A stretch of DNA of 64,000 nt, from contig NZ_WVIE01000019.1 in assembly GCF_010091945.1 (NCBI RefSeq), forward strand, positions 1 to 64,000, in the 5' to 3' direction. The first letter of the stretch is position 1. Each line of letters starts with the position of its first letter. The DNA is from Myxacorys almedinensis A. GTDB lineage: Bacteria; Cyanobacteriota; Cyanobacteriia; Leptolyngbyales; Leptolyngbyaceae. Of this stretch, positions 34,315-45,765 are shown one piece after another. A model generated the notes under the pieces. That model saw only the letters and a program-made list of their open reading frames with translations, did no database searches and was not told where the DNA came from. Position numbers and translations under genes: made by a program.

Positions 34315-35580
34315 TTAGCGCGTTTGAGTCTGGTTCAGTAATTGATCACTGAGGGTTTTAACAAAGTTCTCAGCCAAATTTTGGTTGACAAAATGTTCCA
34401 TCTTTTGACGATCGCATTGCCTATCTAGACCATCAAGTGCCTCTAAAATGCTCTGCGCGATCGCACCTGGTTTCTCTGCATCAACCGCCAGCCCAAGCTG
34501 ATATCGACGGACAAGCTCTCCCATGAGACCAAAATCTGAGGCGATAACCGGCTTCTGCACGGCAGCGGCATGCACCAAAATCGAACTCATGCCGACATGG
34601 CGTTGATAGGGTGCTAACACAACATCAGCCATCTCAAAAAACGGCTGTGGCTCACGAATATAGCGATCGCAAACAATGATCTGCGTCGCCGATTGAGAAA
34701 CCTGCTGGATACCGGCTTCAATTTCTGCTCGTTCTGATACACAAATTGCTCCGGCTAGCACCAAACAAACTCGCTGACGTGCGGCTGAGGGCAGGGCAGA
34801 AATTGCCTCAAACACCTGATGCATTCCTTTACGGGCACTTAACTCGCCTAGCATCAGAAAAACGGTGCGATCGCGCCCAATTCCTAATTCCTGCCGTAAC
34901 TGCTCAGCAACCGTGCGATCGCACATGTGCAGTTGTACCGGATCTGCTAACGGCACGACCCTAACAGGCTCGCCAAATTGCTCGATTTGTTTCACAACAA
35001 ATGGATCGAGACAGAACAGTGTATCCACCTCCGGCTTGCGTAAAATCAGGCGCAGCAGCAATTTTTGACGCCACTGACGGATTCTATCGGTATGAGCGGG
35101 CTTGTAATTGGCAAACTCACTGTAATGAAAGGTGGGTCTAAAATAGATGCCCCCAACTGGACACGGAGGCTTTTTACCCAACAAAAGCGGAACCTGCAAA
35201 CTGTCGAAATACATCAGCAATCCATAGGTTGCTTGCAGTTGGCTCGCATACCGACAGAACAAATTCCATTCAGCAAACGAGCGAGAAATTAGAGAGGTCT
35301 GGCTCTGATAGTGAGCATACTCCTCGGCAGTAATCGCAGTAAACTGAATCTGGCTTTGGGCAGTCTCTAGCGCCAGTGAAACAACCTTGGGATGGCGATT
35401 GATGAACTCAGGCGACACCACAATCTGAAGCGTCCCTGGCAGATGGTTTTGCCGCCAATGGCTCACCAGATGCTGAATATAAACCGGATGATGCCCGCTA
35501 GACGCTAGATCAAACACAACAATGCAGCGATCGCTAGCGGTTTGTATCGTAGAATCCACCCCTTGATCAAGCAGTGGCAT
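34315..35580 (-). CDS. Glycosyltransferase of GT-B type
   Basis: The protein has 421 residues from the ATG giving [10 protein letters not shown]; a longer start would overlap the neighbour far more. It overlaps the upstream SDR gene by 14 nt. The N-terminal half has [19 protein letters not shown], a His-rich acceptor loop, and the C-terminal half has [20 protein letters not shown] and a donor region ending in [13 protein letters not shown]. It lacks the exact E-x7-E form, showing [19 protein letters not shown] at that position. It is GT4-like, but its donor is unknown. Confidence 0.85.
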   Translation of the reverse strand: MPLLDQGVDSTIQTASDRCIVVFDLASSGHHPVYIQHLVSHWRQNHLPGTLQIVVSPEFINRHPKVVSLALETAQSQIQFTAITAEEYAHYQSQTSLISRSFAEWNLFCRYASQLQATYGLLMYFDSLQVPLLLGKKPPCPVGGIYFRPTFHYSEFANYKPAHTDRIRQWRQKLLLRLILRKPEVDTLFCLDPFVVKQIEQFGEPVRVVPLADPVQLHMCDRTVAEQLRQELGIGRDRTVFLMLGELSARKGMHQVFEAISALPSAARQRVCLVLAGAICVSERAEIEAGIQQVSQSATQIIVCDRYIREPQPFFEMADVVLAPYQRHVGMSSILVHAAAVQKPVIASDFGLMGELVRRYQLGLAVDAEKPGAIAQSILEALDGLDRQCDRQKMEHFVNQNLAENFVKTLSDQLLNQTQTR

Positions 35581-36622
35581 ATTTCGCTCCCTCTGCGACA
35601 ATGATCTCCTGCAAAATATCGGTAATGCTGCGTGTAATATCCCATTCTGGAAAATCACGTTTGAGCTTACGCAAATCAGAAATATAGCAAATGTGATCTC
35701 CAATGCGATTTTGATCTACATACACCCAATTCACGGTGCGTCCGGTCAATTTTTCAACCAAATCGAAGGTTTCCAGAATCGAAATACTGTTTTCTCGACC
35801 ACCGCCTAAGTTGTACACCTCTCCTGGTCTAGGATTGCGCCGAAATGCCTCAAACGCCTGAATCACGTCATAGCTGTGGATGTTGTCTCGCACCTGCTTG
35901 CCTTTGTAGCCAAACACCTTGTATGTGCCTCCCGTTACCGCCACTTTGACGAGGTAAGACAGGAACCCATGCAGTTCAACCCCCGAATGAGACGGTCCGG
36001 TTAAACAACCACCCCGAAAAATTCCAACCTTCATGTCAAAATAGCGACCGTATTCTTGAGCAACAATGTCAGCCGCCGCCTTGGATGCACCAAAGAGCGA
36101 ATGCAAACAGCGATCGATTCGGCAGGTTTCTGCAATACCAAAGTGATCATCTGCGTTAGCGTAGTCATACCGTTTCTCCAATTCTACGCGGGGCACTTCG
36201 TTAGGCGCATCGCCATACACTTTATTGGTGCTCATGTGAATGAAAATAGCATCGGGACAATGAAGGCGAGTTGCTTCGAGTAAATTCACAGTGCCCAATG
36301 CATTGACTTCAAAATCGAGCAGGGGAATTTGGCAGGCTTTGTCGTGGGAGGGTTGAGCCGCGCAGTGGATAATTAAATCAAAGGATTGGGTCTTAAAAAG
36401 ATTGAAGAGAGCGGTGCGATCGCGAATATCAATGCTGTACGGCTCAAAGTTCTGAGTCCTAGATTTCAGACGCTGAAGATTCCAAGTGGTATCGCCCTGA
36501 GCACCAAAAAACTCAGCCCGCATATTGTTGTCAACGCCCACCACATAATGCCCTTGGCGATCGTAATACTCTACTGCTTCTGAACCAATCAACCCATTGG
36601 AACCTGTTACAAGGACATTCAT
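35567..36622 (-). CDS. NAD-dependent nucleotide-sugar epimerase (CDP-paratose/tyvelose epimerase-like SDR)
   Basis: The 351-residue extended SDR has [27 protein letters not shown], a catalytic Ser/Thr region in [15 protein letters not shown] and a helix bearing [18 protein letters not shown], where Phe-Gly-Ala-Ser-Lys replaces the more usual Tyr-x-x-x-Lys. [15 protein letters not shown] and [16 protein letters not shown] follow. These phrases are typical of CDP-paratose-2-epimerase-like enzymes. If so, it makes a 3,6-dideoxyhexose, but the class also holds UDP- and GDP-sugar enzymes. It overlaps the downstream transferase by 14 nt. Confidence 0.8.
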   Translation of the reverse strand: MNVLVTGSNGLIGSEAVEYYDRQGHYVVGVDNNMRAEFFGAQGDTTWNLQRLKSRTQNFEPYSIDIRDRTALFNLFKTQSFDLIIHCAAQPSHDKACQIPLLDFEVNALGTVNLLEATRLHCPDAIFIHMSTNKVYGDAPNEVPRVELEKRYDYANADDHFGIAETCRIDRCLHSLFGASKAAADIVAQEYGRYFDMKVGIFRGGCLTGPSHSGVELHGFLSYLVKVAVTGGTYKVFGYKGKQVRDNIHSYDVIQAFEAFRRNPRPGEVYNLGGGRENSISILETFDLVEKLTGRTVNWVYVDQNRIGDHICYISDLRKLKRDFPEWDITRSITDILQEIIVAEGAKYATA

Positions 36623-36678
36623 GATTAATTACCGGGAATATTTGAACTACTTTGAGATGTATAAATACGCTCGCCTAT

Positions 36679-37767
36679 TTAACTCGCAAGCTCTTTTAGG
36701 CAATCGATGAAGCGTTTCTCTGCCGCGATTGGGCGAGGCAACAGATCTGGCACTGGTAAGGGCTGACCCATCAAATCTGCCAACTCCAACCAGTCGTCAT
36801 ACCGATATACTCCAGCATATTCATCTGTGCTTCTACAGGCGTTGCTGTTAGCAATCATCGGAATTCCTGCAACGAGGAATTCCGGGATTCGAGTTAATGC
36901 ACCAGACGTTGGCGTTTGATGAATTAAAGCGGCTTGGGCATGAATCAAAAAATCATTTAACGTTTCAGGGGACACTGAGCCATGTACTTTAAAGTCGGCG
37001 AGATTGACATGTGTGCTTAATCGTTCTGTTCCAAAGCCCACAATATCGACCTGAAACTCGAACGCTTTTCTCACATTGGTTAACCACTGGAGTTGTTCGA
37101 TCATGCCCTGCTCGGTCGGCGGATTGTTGGCGTTTCCTAGAATCAAAAATCGGCGTTTCTCAGCATGGGATCGCGCGTCGCGAATGTTTAAGAGCCGCTC
37201 AAGCACAGGTTCGGGAGGGTAGTAGGGCAAATAATGAGCATTAATTCCTTTTGTTCTCAGCAACCACTCCTCTTCGCGAGAAATACAAAACACGACATTC
37301 GCCTTTGCCAACGCGCTCACTTCGGTCTCAAACCCTTCAAAGAAAGCGTCTTGCTTTGGCACTAGTGACTCTAGATTGTGGGGCATCGCAACAACCCGAA
37401 AGCCAACATCACTAGCAACATAAGGCGCAACATAATTTTTAGTCGCTTCCCACAGCAAAAGTTTGCTTCCGCTATGCTGTCGCAATCTAGTTTGATAAAG
37501 CTGCCGTTGAAATCCACAAAACGCTAACGCAACCGGGGAATAACCCACCTTTAGCCGATATTTTGTGATGAATCGAAGCGTCTTGGGATTGAGAATAGCG
37601 TTGATGCCTGCTAAGTAGCGGCTAAAGCGAGTGGTAAGTAGGGTGCGATCGAAGGGGGAAATATCAATGCTCGCCTTCTTAATCAGTTCAGCAATTTGCG
37701 CTGTCCGATGATTACCGCCATGTCCGTTGGGATCGGTTGTAAAGAAGGTGTCAACTAGTATGTTCAT
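36679..37767 (-). CDS. Glycosyltransferase of GT-B type
   Basis: The 362-residue protein starts with NILVDTFFTTDPNGHGGNHR, a GT-B acceptor loop, and has MPHNLESLVPKQDAFFEGFE, then RRFLILGNANNPPTEQG and GSVSPETLNDFLIHAQAAL in the donor half. It matches GT1/GT4-like enzymes of surface-polysaccharide clusters. The family's E-x7-E motif is not obvious. It is 56 nt upstream of the SDR gene and probably shares its transcript. No donor can be assigned. Confidence 0.8.
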   Translation of the reverse strand: MNILVDTFFTTDPNGHGGNHRTAQIAELIKKASIDISPFDRTLLTTRFSRYLAGINAILNPKTLRFITKYRLKVGYSPVALAFCGFQRQLYQTRLRQHSGSKLLLWEATKNYVAPYVASDVGFRVVAMPHNLESLVPKQDAFFEGFETEVSALAKANVVFCISREEEWLLRTKGINAHYLPYYPPEPVLERLLNIRDARSHAEKRRFLILGNANNPPTEQGMIEQLQWLTNVRKAFEFQVDIVGFGTERLSTHVNLADFKVHGSVSPETLNDFLIHAQAALIHQTPTSGALTRIPEFLVAGIPMIANSNACRSTDEYAGVYRYDDWLELADLMGQPLPVPDLLPRPIAAEKRFIDCLKELAS

Positions 37768-37949
37768 TTAAAGTTCAATTTAGCCTCAATTTTCACTCTT
37801 TTAAGGTCTCTAACATAAACTGCATATCGCTTGGATTCAGATAAGAACGCTTGCTACAAACGTCGTATTGGCTAGGAGTAAGTTTCATAGGATTGATCGC
37901 GATCGCTAATGAATTTTGTACAAAATGCCAGTAATAGTGAGAATCTGAT

Positions 37950-39113
37950 TCAAGCAGTTTGAAGAGATTTTGCTAACACCGAGCCGTAACTCTGTAAATG
38001 CTGATCGAACACGGATGATATAGAGAGATGCTGACTCAGAAATAACACCTTCGGATCATCGGACTCGTTGCATAGAGGAATCAAATTTTGAATCGCTGTT
38101 GTTAACGCCTCAACGGTGTAGGAATCAAAAGTTTTAATCGCACCTGGCTTTAACTCGTTGTATTCCGCGACTTGAGGAATGTTGGAGGCGAGAATTGGGC
38201 GCGCCACCGAAATCCAGGTTGAGAGTGAACCAGAAGCAGAGGTTTGTCGGAACGGACAGACCGCTAGATCGGTCGCGACTAAATACTGTTCCAACTCCGA
38301 CTCCGATAGATAACCCGTGACTCGGATGCGATCGCGCACTCCCTCTTTCTCTGCCAGTGCCATTAAGTCCTGATAAAACGCTTCATGTCCTGAACTGACG
38401 CCTCCAGCAAACACGACTCTGACGGTGGGCGGCAACTGCGCCAACGCTTGGACTAACAGTTGATGACCTTTACCACTGTAAATAAATCCCAGCAATGTGA
38501 TTACCGTATTGTCTGCTAACCCCAAAGCTTGACGCGCCTCTGATCGAGTGATTTGAATCGATCGCGTTTCTACAAAATGCGGAATCACCTGAACGGTTTG
38601 CATCAAGGCGCGATCGCTCAGTCGTCTCGCTTCTTCCTGAGTGCAGACAAAGGCAAGGCGCGATCGCGCCATGATGTGTTGCAAAGCTAGAATCTGGGGC
38701 GACAGGCGATCGCGTAGAACTGCTTTCCCTAAATCTCGCAAACGGATCGAATCAGACGCTTTAGAAAAATAGCGTTGGGCTAGAGTTACGCTCGATGGGG
38801 GATAAAAAATATCGTGCAAGGTAACCACGAGCGGACAAGGGCAGCGCCGCATAAAGGTGTCAAGATGCCTTAATTGAGTCCAACCATCTCCCCAAATTGA
38901 GCGATTGTATTGAAAATGAACAACGTTAGCAGATCCTAAAGTTTGAGCAGCGCGAACCAAAGAGGCACAATCGCGGGTACGATCGCCTGTCAACACCACC
39001 TCTGCTTCAATAATAGAGAGATTTGACCGCCGCCGTGCCTCGGATGCTAATAGGCGTCCATAGCGAGCGATTCCATGCTCAGGAGACCCAATATGTAAGT
39101 AGCCAATTTGCAT
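37950..39113 (-). CDS. Family 4-like glycosyltransferase
   Basis: The protein has 387 residues from the ATG giving MQIGYLHIGSPEHGIARYG; an upstream ATG would add a polar stretch. The GT-B donor half has LLGFIYSGKGHQLLVQAL, VVFAGGVSSGHEAFYQDL, VTGYLSESELEQYL and FRQTSASGSLSTWISVARPILAS, a variant of the usual E-x7-E region. The start follows the upstream family 2 gene by 37 nt. It transfers a sugar at the cytosolic side of the membrane; which sugar is unknown. Confidence 0.87.
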   Translation of the reverse strand: MQIGYLHIGSPEHGIARYGRLLASEARRRSNLSIIEAEVVLTGDRTRDCASLVRAAQTLGSANVVHFQYNRSIWGDGWTQLRHLDTFMRRCPCPLVVTLHDIFYPPSSVTLAQRYFSKASDSIRLRDLGKAVLRDRLSPQILALQHIMARSRLAFVCTQEEARRLSDRALMQTVQVIPHFVETRSIQITRSEARQALGLADNTVITLLGFIYSGKGHQLLVQALAQLPPTVRVVFAGGVSSGHEAFYQDLMALAEKEGVRDRIRVTGYLSESELEQYLVATDLAVCPFRQTSASGSLSTWISVARPILASNIPQVAEYNELKPGAIKTFDSYTVEALTTAIQNLIPLCNESDDPKVLFLSQHLSISSVFDQHLQSYGSVLAKSLQTA

Positions 39114-39150
39114 CCTGTACTGCCTCAAATGGGTGAGCAATGGAATAGTG

Positions 39151-39978
39151 CTAGGCTTGCGAGAGTTTAGGCAAAACGCGCAATACTCGACCCACTCTCC
39201 GCTTTGTCCACTTAGTCAACCTCATAGGCGTATTAAGCAAGAAGTAGAGCAGTGCGATTTGAAATTGCGAAAGGAGAGGGAGTTGATTTCGATAAGTTTT
39301 TAACAAGGCTTCTGCTCGCCGCGATCCTTCGCCCGATCGCCAATCTACAATTGTCTTCGTTCCTTCAATTTCACGATAGTTTCCCCACGTTTGATCCACA
39401 TGCTTTGTGTGAGCAACTTGAACGGCTCTAAAAATGAAATCAATATCCATTGCATAGTGTTCATCTAGCTTGTATAGCCCGATCGTTTGATGCAAACACT
39501 TGTGATAGAAGTAAGCAGACGGATTAATCGGAGGAGGATTGATTTCTGCTCCCAGCAACAAGTCCGTCAGCTTGAGCTTTACCGGACGATTAAATTTTTT
39601 TAAGTCACCTGCATCATTCCAAACATTACAATTTCCTGTGACAAAACTGGGTTTTGGCAGCGATTGAAACACATCTAAAACGCGGTTGAGAACATCCGGT
39701 TCATAGTAATCATCAACATTCAGAAAACCTACGATTTCTCCCTTTGCTGTTGATATTCCTTTATTCATTGCATCAGATTGCCCCTGATCTTTTTCTGAGA
39801 TCCACCGAATGTGAGAATGAGTTTGGGCATAGTGTTGGACAATTTCAATAGTGCGATCGCGAGACCCACCATCAACAATAAGATGCTCTACATCATCACA
39901 ATTCTGTTGGATGACGCTCTGAATGCAAGACTCAATAAATCGCTCTCCATTGTACACCGGAGTGATGACGCTAATCAT
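39151..39978 (-). CDS. Family 2 glycosyltransferase
   Basis: The protein has 275 residues from the ATG giving MISVITPVYNGERFI; an upstream TTG adds only three residues. The GT-A core has EHLIVDGGSRDRTIEI, EKDQGQSDAMNKGIST and FLNVDDYYEPDV, in which the D-D pair binds metal. It ends in a basic tail after a short amphipathic helix, which may fix it to the membrane. It resembles the WcaA/WcaE-like group, as does the transferase at 23.3 kb. Specificity is unknown. Confidence 0.9.
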   Translation of the reverse strand: MISVITPVYNGERFIESCIQSVIQQNCDDVEHLIVDGGSRDRTIEIVQHYAQTHSHIRWISEKDQGQSDAMNKGISTAKGEIVGFLNVDDYYEPDVLNRVLDVFQSLPKPSFVTGNCNVWNDAGDLKKFNRPVKLKLTDLLLGAEINPPPINPSAYFYHKCLHQTIGLYKLDEHYAMDIDFIFRAVQVAHTKHVDQTWGNYREIEGTKTIVDWRSGEGSRRAEALLKTYRNQLPLLSQFQIALLYFLLNTPMRLTKWTKRRVGRVLRVLPKLSQA

Positions 39979-40000
39979 ATAAAGCAATTCCTACTAACCA

Positions 40001-40984
40001 TTACAGTACTTTGCGAATCCAGATACTTCCTCCCGTATTTTCTAAGCACAATGGCAAATTTTGCTCTAGTTCATTTAGATAAACTTGACCAATGAGTGAA
40101 TTGAAATACAGAATATGAAACGCAGGATTAAACTGTAGAAATGCTCGTAAAACATAAGCTTCATTCCAAGCAAATCCCATTTTTATCCAACTTTCAGGAT
40201 ACTCAAAAGAGTAGAAGATATCGTGAAAGTGGATAATCACGCCTGGTTTAAGTCGAGGCAAAATTTCAAAAATAATGTGCGCGACATCACTTCCAACTTT
40301 TACAACATGAGACGAGTCAATAAATAAAATATCACTAGATTCTAAAGTCTCAAAAAGCTGTAAATCAACCTTCTGAATTGAATCTACAATCACTGTTTGT
40401 TTTTGCTGATCAGATTCGTTCAATAAACTATACAACCGTTCGGGATACGGCTCAATAAAGGTGAACTGAACTGACTGATCAAAGAAAGCATCATTCGTAT
40501 CCAACATCACTGCCGAAGAGAAGCCTGAGCCAATTTCGATGACTCTTTTAGGCTTGAAGTGGCGCAGCATCGAATACAAAATAATCCCATCTGAATGACG
40601 GAAATATTGATTATCAAAGTAGTATCGACAGGATGAATTCTTCTCTTTAGTAAAAGGTAGCTCATTATAGTAAGTCGCAAACTCGTGAAGCAGTGAAAGC
40701 TGCTCTTGTTCTTTTAGATCAACTCCCAAGATTTCTTGACAGTTCTTGTTAAAGATCTCAGTGCCTTCTAAAATATCCGGGCTGGGAATAGGAGAGTAAA
40801 AATGTCCTGGCGGGTGTAGGCGTAAAAATGGAGAGTGAGAGTACTGCTGAAAGTGTTGCACCTCTTTTAGAAAAGAGTGTAGACCTTGAACTCCGGGTAG
40901 GTTACGAATGAGCGTTTTTGCTAGGCTCATAATCTGTCTCACTGACTGCACAACAAACGGTATCGATGTCTTACCAAAATGCAA
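40001..40984 (-). CDS. Class I SAM-dependent methyltransferase
   Basis: The 327-residue protein has motif I VIEIGSGFSSAVMLDTN, motif II IEPYPERLYSLL, a motif DILFIDSSHVVKVGSDVAH and an Asp/His pair in IHFHDIFY, typical of the Methyltransf_24 group that often sits in glycan clusters. The N-terminal 70 residues are not clearly conserved. It probably methylates a sugar hydroxyl or a carried precursor. It overlaps the acetyltransferase gene upstream by 14 nt, which suggests that the two modify the same unit. Confidence 0.8.
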   Translation of the reverse strand: MHFGKTSIPFVVQSVRQIMSLAKTLIRNLPGVQGLHSFLKEVQHFQQYSHSPFLRLHPPGHFYSPIPSPDILEGTEIFNKNCQEILGVDLKEQEQLSLLHEFATYYNELPFTKEKNSSCRYYFDNQYFRHSDGIILYSMLRHFKPKRVIEIGSGFSSAVMLDTNDAFFDQSVQFTFIEPYPERLYSLLNESDQQKQTVIVDSIQKVDLQLFETLESSDILFIDSSHVVKVGSDVAHIIFEILPRLKPGVIIHFHDIFYSFEYPESWIKMGFAWNEAYVLRAFLQFNPAFHILYFNSLIGQVYLNELEQNLPLCLENTGGSIWIRKVL

Positions 40985-41552
40985 CGCACGACCCTAATTC
41001 ATAGGATAGATTTCGGTTGCGATCGCCGATTTTCTTCGCTGGAACGCCGCCCACAATCTCAAACGGTGCAACCGATTGGGTTACCACTGCCCCAGCCGCA
41101 ACAACTGCTCCGCGTCCAATCGTGACTCCAGGCAAAATCGTCGTCCTAGAACTAACCCAGGCATAATCTTCAATCACAACAGGTGCCCCAACACCGCCAA
41201 AGTTTGGATCATTCGGATCGTGCTGAGCCGTCCAAATCCAAGCTCCGGTAGACAAATTGACTGAGTTTCCAATAGTTAACCCCGATCGCCCATCCAAAAC
41301 GCACTGATCTCCAATACTACTATTTTCACCAATGGTAATTTTGTGTGCGTCTCTAATCTGGCAACTGTTGTAGATGACGGAACTTGCTCCCATCTTTAAT
41401 CCATAGACGTTTGTGTAAATCCAGGCTCTCATCCACTGCGACGGAACTTTACCTGCTCCCTGTAGACAGACGAATTTCAGAGAATCCAATAAATAACGTT
41501 TGGATGGAATCGCAAACGCAGACGTTTTGCTAAGAGAAATCATATCGGTCAT
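40971..41552 (-). CDS. WcaF-like left-handed beta-helix O-acetyltransferase
   Basis: The 193-residue protein has hexapeptide repeats (ITIGENSSIGDQCVLDG, LTIGNSVNLSTGAWIW) with the active-site-type TAQHDPND, followed by VVIEDYAWVSSRTTILPGV, TIGRGAVVAAGAVV and a VGGVPAKKIG end. It is a second WcaF/LbH-type enzyme of the cluster. It would acetylate a sugar using acetyl-CoA. It overlaps the methyltransferase by 14 nt. Confidence 0.88.
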   Translation of the reverse strand: MTDMISLSKTSAFAIPSKRYLLDSLKFVCLQGAGKVPSQWMRAWIYTNVYGLKMGASSVIYNSCQIRDAHKITIGENSSIGDQCVLDGRSGLTIGNSVNLSTGAWIWTAQHDPNDPNFGGVGAPVVIEDYAWVSSRTTILPGVTIGRGAVVAAGAVVTQSVAPFEIVGGVPAKKIGDRNRNLSYELGSCVAFW

Positions 41553-41573
41553 AGATTCAGGCTCTAATCTGAG

Positions 41574-42794
41574 TTAGTTCTGCAAAATCTGATGATATAA
41601 ATCGGCATAGCGTTGAGCTTGCAAATGCAGAGAATATTCTTCCAGCGCGATCGCGCGGCAGCTTTCTCGCATCTTCTGACGAAGTGCTTCATCGTCGAGT
41701 AAGGTTTTGATCCCATTGCTTAGATCATCAATATCCTCTGATTTCGCAAGATATCCTGTAATACCCGGACGAATCAGATCAGAAACACCGCCAACATCGC
41801 ACGAAACCATTGGGGTTCCACAAGCCAAGCTTTCCTGCAAAACAAGTGGCAGATTATCTGCACGAGTCGGAAACACAAGCAAATCGGAGGCAGAATACGC
41901 GATCGCTTTAAGGGCATCATCTCTCACATAGCCAAGATTCATCGCCTGAATCCCAACTTTCTCAGCCAGCGTTGGATCTCCTTCTCCTAGCGTCAACATC
42001 ACAATCTCTGCTTTGAGCGATGCGGGTAAGCGCTGTAACGCCGCTAAAACCAAATCGCCTCCCTTCCGCCGCTCTTGCAAATTATGGGCAACAAACAGCA
42101 AAACCTTCTTATGCTGCGGAATGTTTAGGTGATCCCGGCACTTCGCCATTTCAATTGGTTGGTAAGTTTCTATATCAATTCCATTCGGAATGTAGTAGAC
42201 GGGAAACCGGTTAAGGAAGCGTTGATTCGTTAAATCTACAAGCCATCGGCTTGGTGCAATAAACGTGAGTTTTGCTCGATCGTAGACCCAATCTTTCAGC
42301 TTCCATTCCCAATGAGTACTATCTCGGCGAACGGGCGGAAAGATGCTGAGATCTGGACAGTTTCCACAGCCAATTTTCCAGCGATCGCAGCCATAGCTAA
42401 ACGCGCAATGCCCAGTCAGCCACCACATATCGTGCATCGTCACAACAGCAGGTTTCGTTTGAACTAGTTCAGCGATCGCCAGGTAGTTGAAGTAGCCTGT
42501 ATGCAAGTTGTGAAAGTTTAGCAGATCAGCCGATCGATAGAACGAGTGGTATTTAAGCTGAGCGGTCGAAAGCAGGTGAATGTGGTTGAATCCGAGTCGC
42601 TGAGTTAAGAGAGACAATCGTTTTTCGTTCTGAGATGCTTTAGCAATCTGGGCAACTCGCTCGTTGGGCGTTTCCGCCCGACCAACTAACAGATGAGACT
42701 CCACTCCTCGCTTCAGCAAGCCTTGATGTAAGTTATGTCCTGCGATCGCAGCCCCACCGAAATGATCAGATTGATTGATATGGAGAACGCGCAT
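41574..42794 (-). CDS. Family 4 glycosyltransferase
   Basis: The protein has 406 residues from the ATG giving MRVLHINQSDHFGGAAIAG, a typical GT4 acceptor loop; an ATG 6 nt upstream is possible. A conserved Cys region (HCAFSYGCDRWKIGCGNCPD) that may bind metal or stabilise the fold is followed by the donor domain with LLFVAHNLQERRKGGDLVL, TLGEGDPTLAE and DNLPLVLQESLACGTPMVS (E-x7-E-like). This Cys-rich subgroup is common in cyanobacterial and proteobacterial polysaccharide loci. The gene overlaps kdsC by 29 nt, so it is part of the kds operon. Confidence 0.9.
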   Translation of the reverse strand: MRVLHINQSDHFGGAAIAGHNLHQGLLKRGVESHLLVGRAETPNERVAQIAKASQNEKRLSLLTQRLGFNHIHLLSTAQLKYHSFYRSADLLNFHNLHTGYFNYLAIAELVQTKPAVVTMHDMWWLTGHCAFSYGCDRWKIGCGNCPDLSIFPPVRRDSTHWEWKLKDWVYDRAKLTFIAPSRWLVDLTNQRFLNRFPVYYIPNGIDIETYQPIEMAKCRDHLNIPQHKKVLLFVAHNLQERRKGGDLVLAALQRLPASLKAEIVMLTLGEGDPTLAEKVGIQAMNLGYVRDDALKAIAYSASDLLVFPTRADNLPLVLQESLACGTPMVSCDVGGVSDLIRPGITGYLAKSEDIDDLSNGIKTLLDDEALRQKMRESCRAIALEEYSLHLQAQRYADLYHQILQN

Positions 42795-43316
42795 CAGCAT
42801 GATCAGTAGAGGACGAATGATATTTTGCGATCAGATCACAGATTTCACGAACAGCCCCTTGCCCCCCTGCTTTTTGAGTGATGTACATCGCAACAGCCTG
42901 ATTTTCAGGCATCGCATCTGCTACTGTAATCGGAACACCAACGCTCTGCATCGCAGGAAGATCAACTAGATCATCTCCCATGTAAGCCACACAATCGAGA
43001 GGTAAATTTAATGTCTGACACAACTGTTTGAGTGCTACCAACTTATCAGGAACGCCAATGTAAACATGGTGAATTCCTAAACGTTTGGCGCGATGCAAAG
43101 TTGCAGGAGATGAACCAGCCGAAAAAATCGCAACTTCAACGCCGCAACTCATAGCCCGCTGAATGCCTAAACCGTCTTTAACATTGAATTTCTTCAATTC
43201 CTCACCTGTTTCGGTGTAGTACAGCCCTCCGTCGGTGAGAACGCCATCCACATCAAGCGCGAGTAAACGAACTCCGGCCAAGCGTGCCTCAAATTCTGCC
43301 TGAGAAAGTGGTGCCA

Positions 43317-43317
<1 letters not shown>
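42766..43317 (-). CDS. kdsC: 3-deoxy-D-manno-octulosonate-8-phosphate phosphatase
   Basis: The 183-residue HAD-superfamily enzyme hydrolyses Kdo-8-phosphate to Kdo. Motif I is LDVDGVLTDGGL at 21-32 with the nucleophile Asp22 and general acid Asp24. A short cap and the C-terminal catalytic MGDDLVDLPAM follow, and the family phrase VADAMPENQAV is present. The length is typical of KdsC. Its start overlaps the kdsA stop by 1 nt (TAATG). It is one of four Kdo-pathway genes found together here. Confidence 0.92.
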
Positions 43318-45031
<1,714 letters not shown>

Positions 45032-45036
45032 TTTTA

Positions 45037-45765
45037 TCAATAAACTACTAATGCTTTTGCAGCATCAAGATCTTCAGATGTATTGACTTCCAAAACCATT
45101 TTCTCAGAATAACAGACCCGGATCTTAAAACCATGTTCTAAAACGCGCAATTGTTCTAGCGCTTCGCATTGTTCAAACGGGGTAGAGGCAAGTTGAGCAT
45201 AGCTTGTCAAGAAATCTCGACGAAAGGCATATAGCCCTAGATGGTGATACACCGGAACCGTTTCCGGATTACGAAAATAAGGAATCGACGCTCGAGAAAA
45301 ATACAAAGCGTGATGATTGCGATCGCACAATACTTTCACAACATTTGGATCGCTATATCCTAGATTGTGATCTAAAGGAGTGGCTAAAGTCGTCATTTCG
45401 GGTGTTTCCCCTTCCAGATAAGGCTGGACTAACTTCAGTAGCATCTCTGATGTCACGAAAGGTTGATCTCCTTGAACATTCACTACCACATCCATATCTG
45501 GATAGCGATTTGCCACTTCTGCAACACGATCAGTTCCGGTTTCATGGCTGCTCGATGTCATTTCCACTCTTCCCCCAAAGCCACGGACGCAAGCAGCAAC
45601 GTCTTCATGATCAGTTGCAACAACAACTTTAGAAAATGCTGGGCATTGCATCGCTGCTTCGTACACCCATTGCACCATAGGTCGATCGCCAATGTGAAGC
45701 AACACTTTTCCGGGTAAGCGCTGAGACCCATAACGGGCTGGAATCACCGCCAAAATTTTCACCAT
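45037..45765 (-). CDS. kdsB: CMP-Kdo synthetase
   Basis: The 242-residue cytidylyltransferase activates Kdo with CTP to CMP-Kdo. The signature PARYGSQRLPGKVL is at the N-terminus, with VVATDHEDV, ETGTDRVAEVANRYPDMD and NVQGDQPFV following, all of which match KdsB. The final LEQLRVLEHGFKIRV is also a family feature. It overlaps kdsD by 1 nt and is translationally coupled to it. CMP-Kdo is the donor for Kdo transferases, none of which was recognised in the window. Confidence 0.95.
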   Translation of the reverse strand: MVKILAVIPARYGSQRLPGKVLLHIGDRPMVQWVYEAAMQCPAFSKVVVATDHEDVAACVRGFGGRVEMTSSSHETGTDRVAEVANRYPDMDVVVNVQGDQPFVTSEMLLKLVQPYLEGETPEMTTLATPLDHNLGYSDPNVVKVLCDRNHHALYFSRASIPYFRNPETVPVYHHLGLYAFRRDFLTSYAQLASTPFEQCEALEQLRVLEHGFKIRVCYSEKMVLEVNTSEDLDAAKALVVY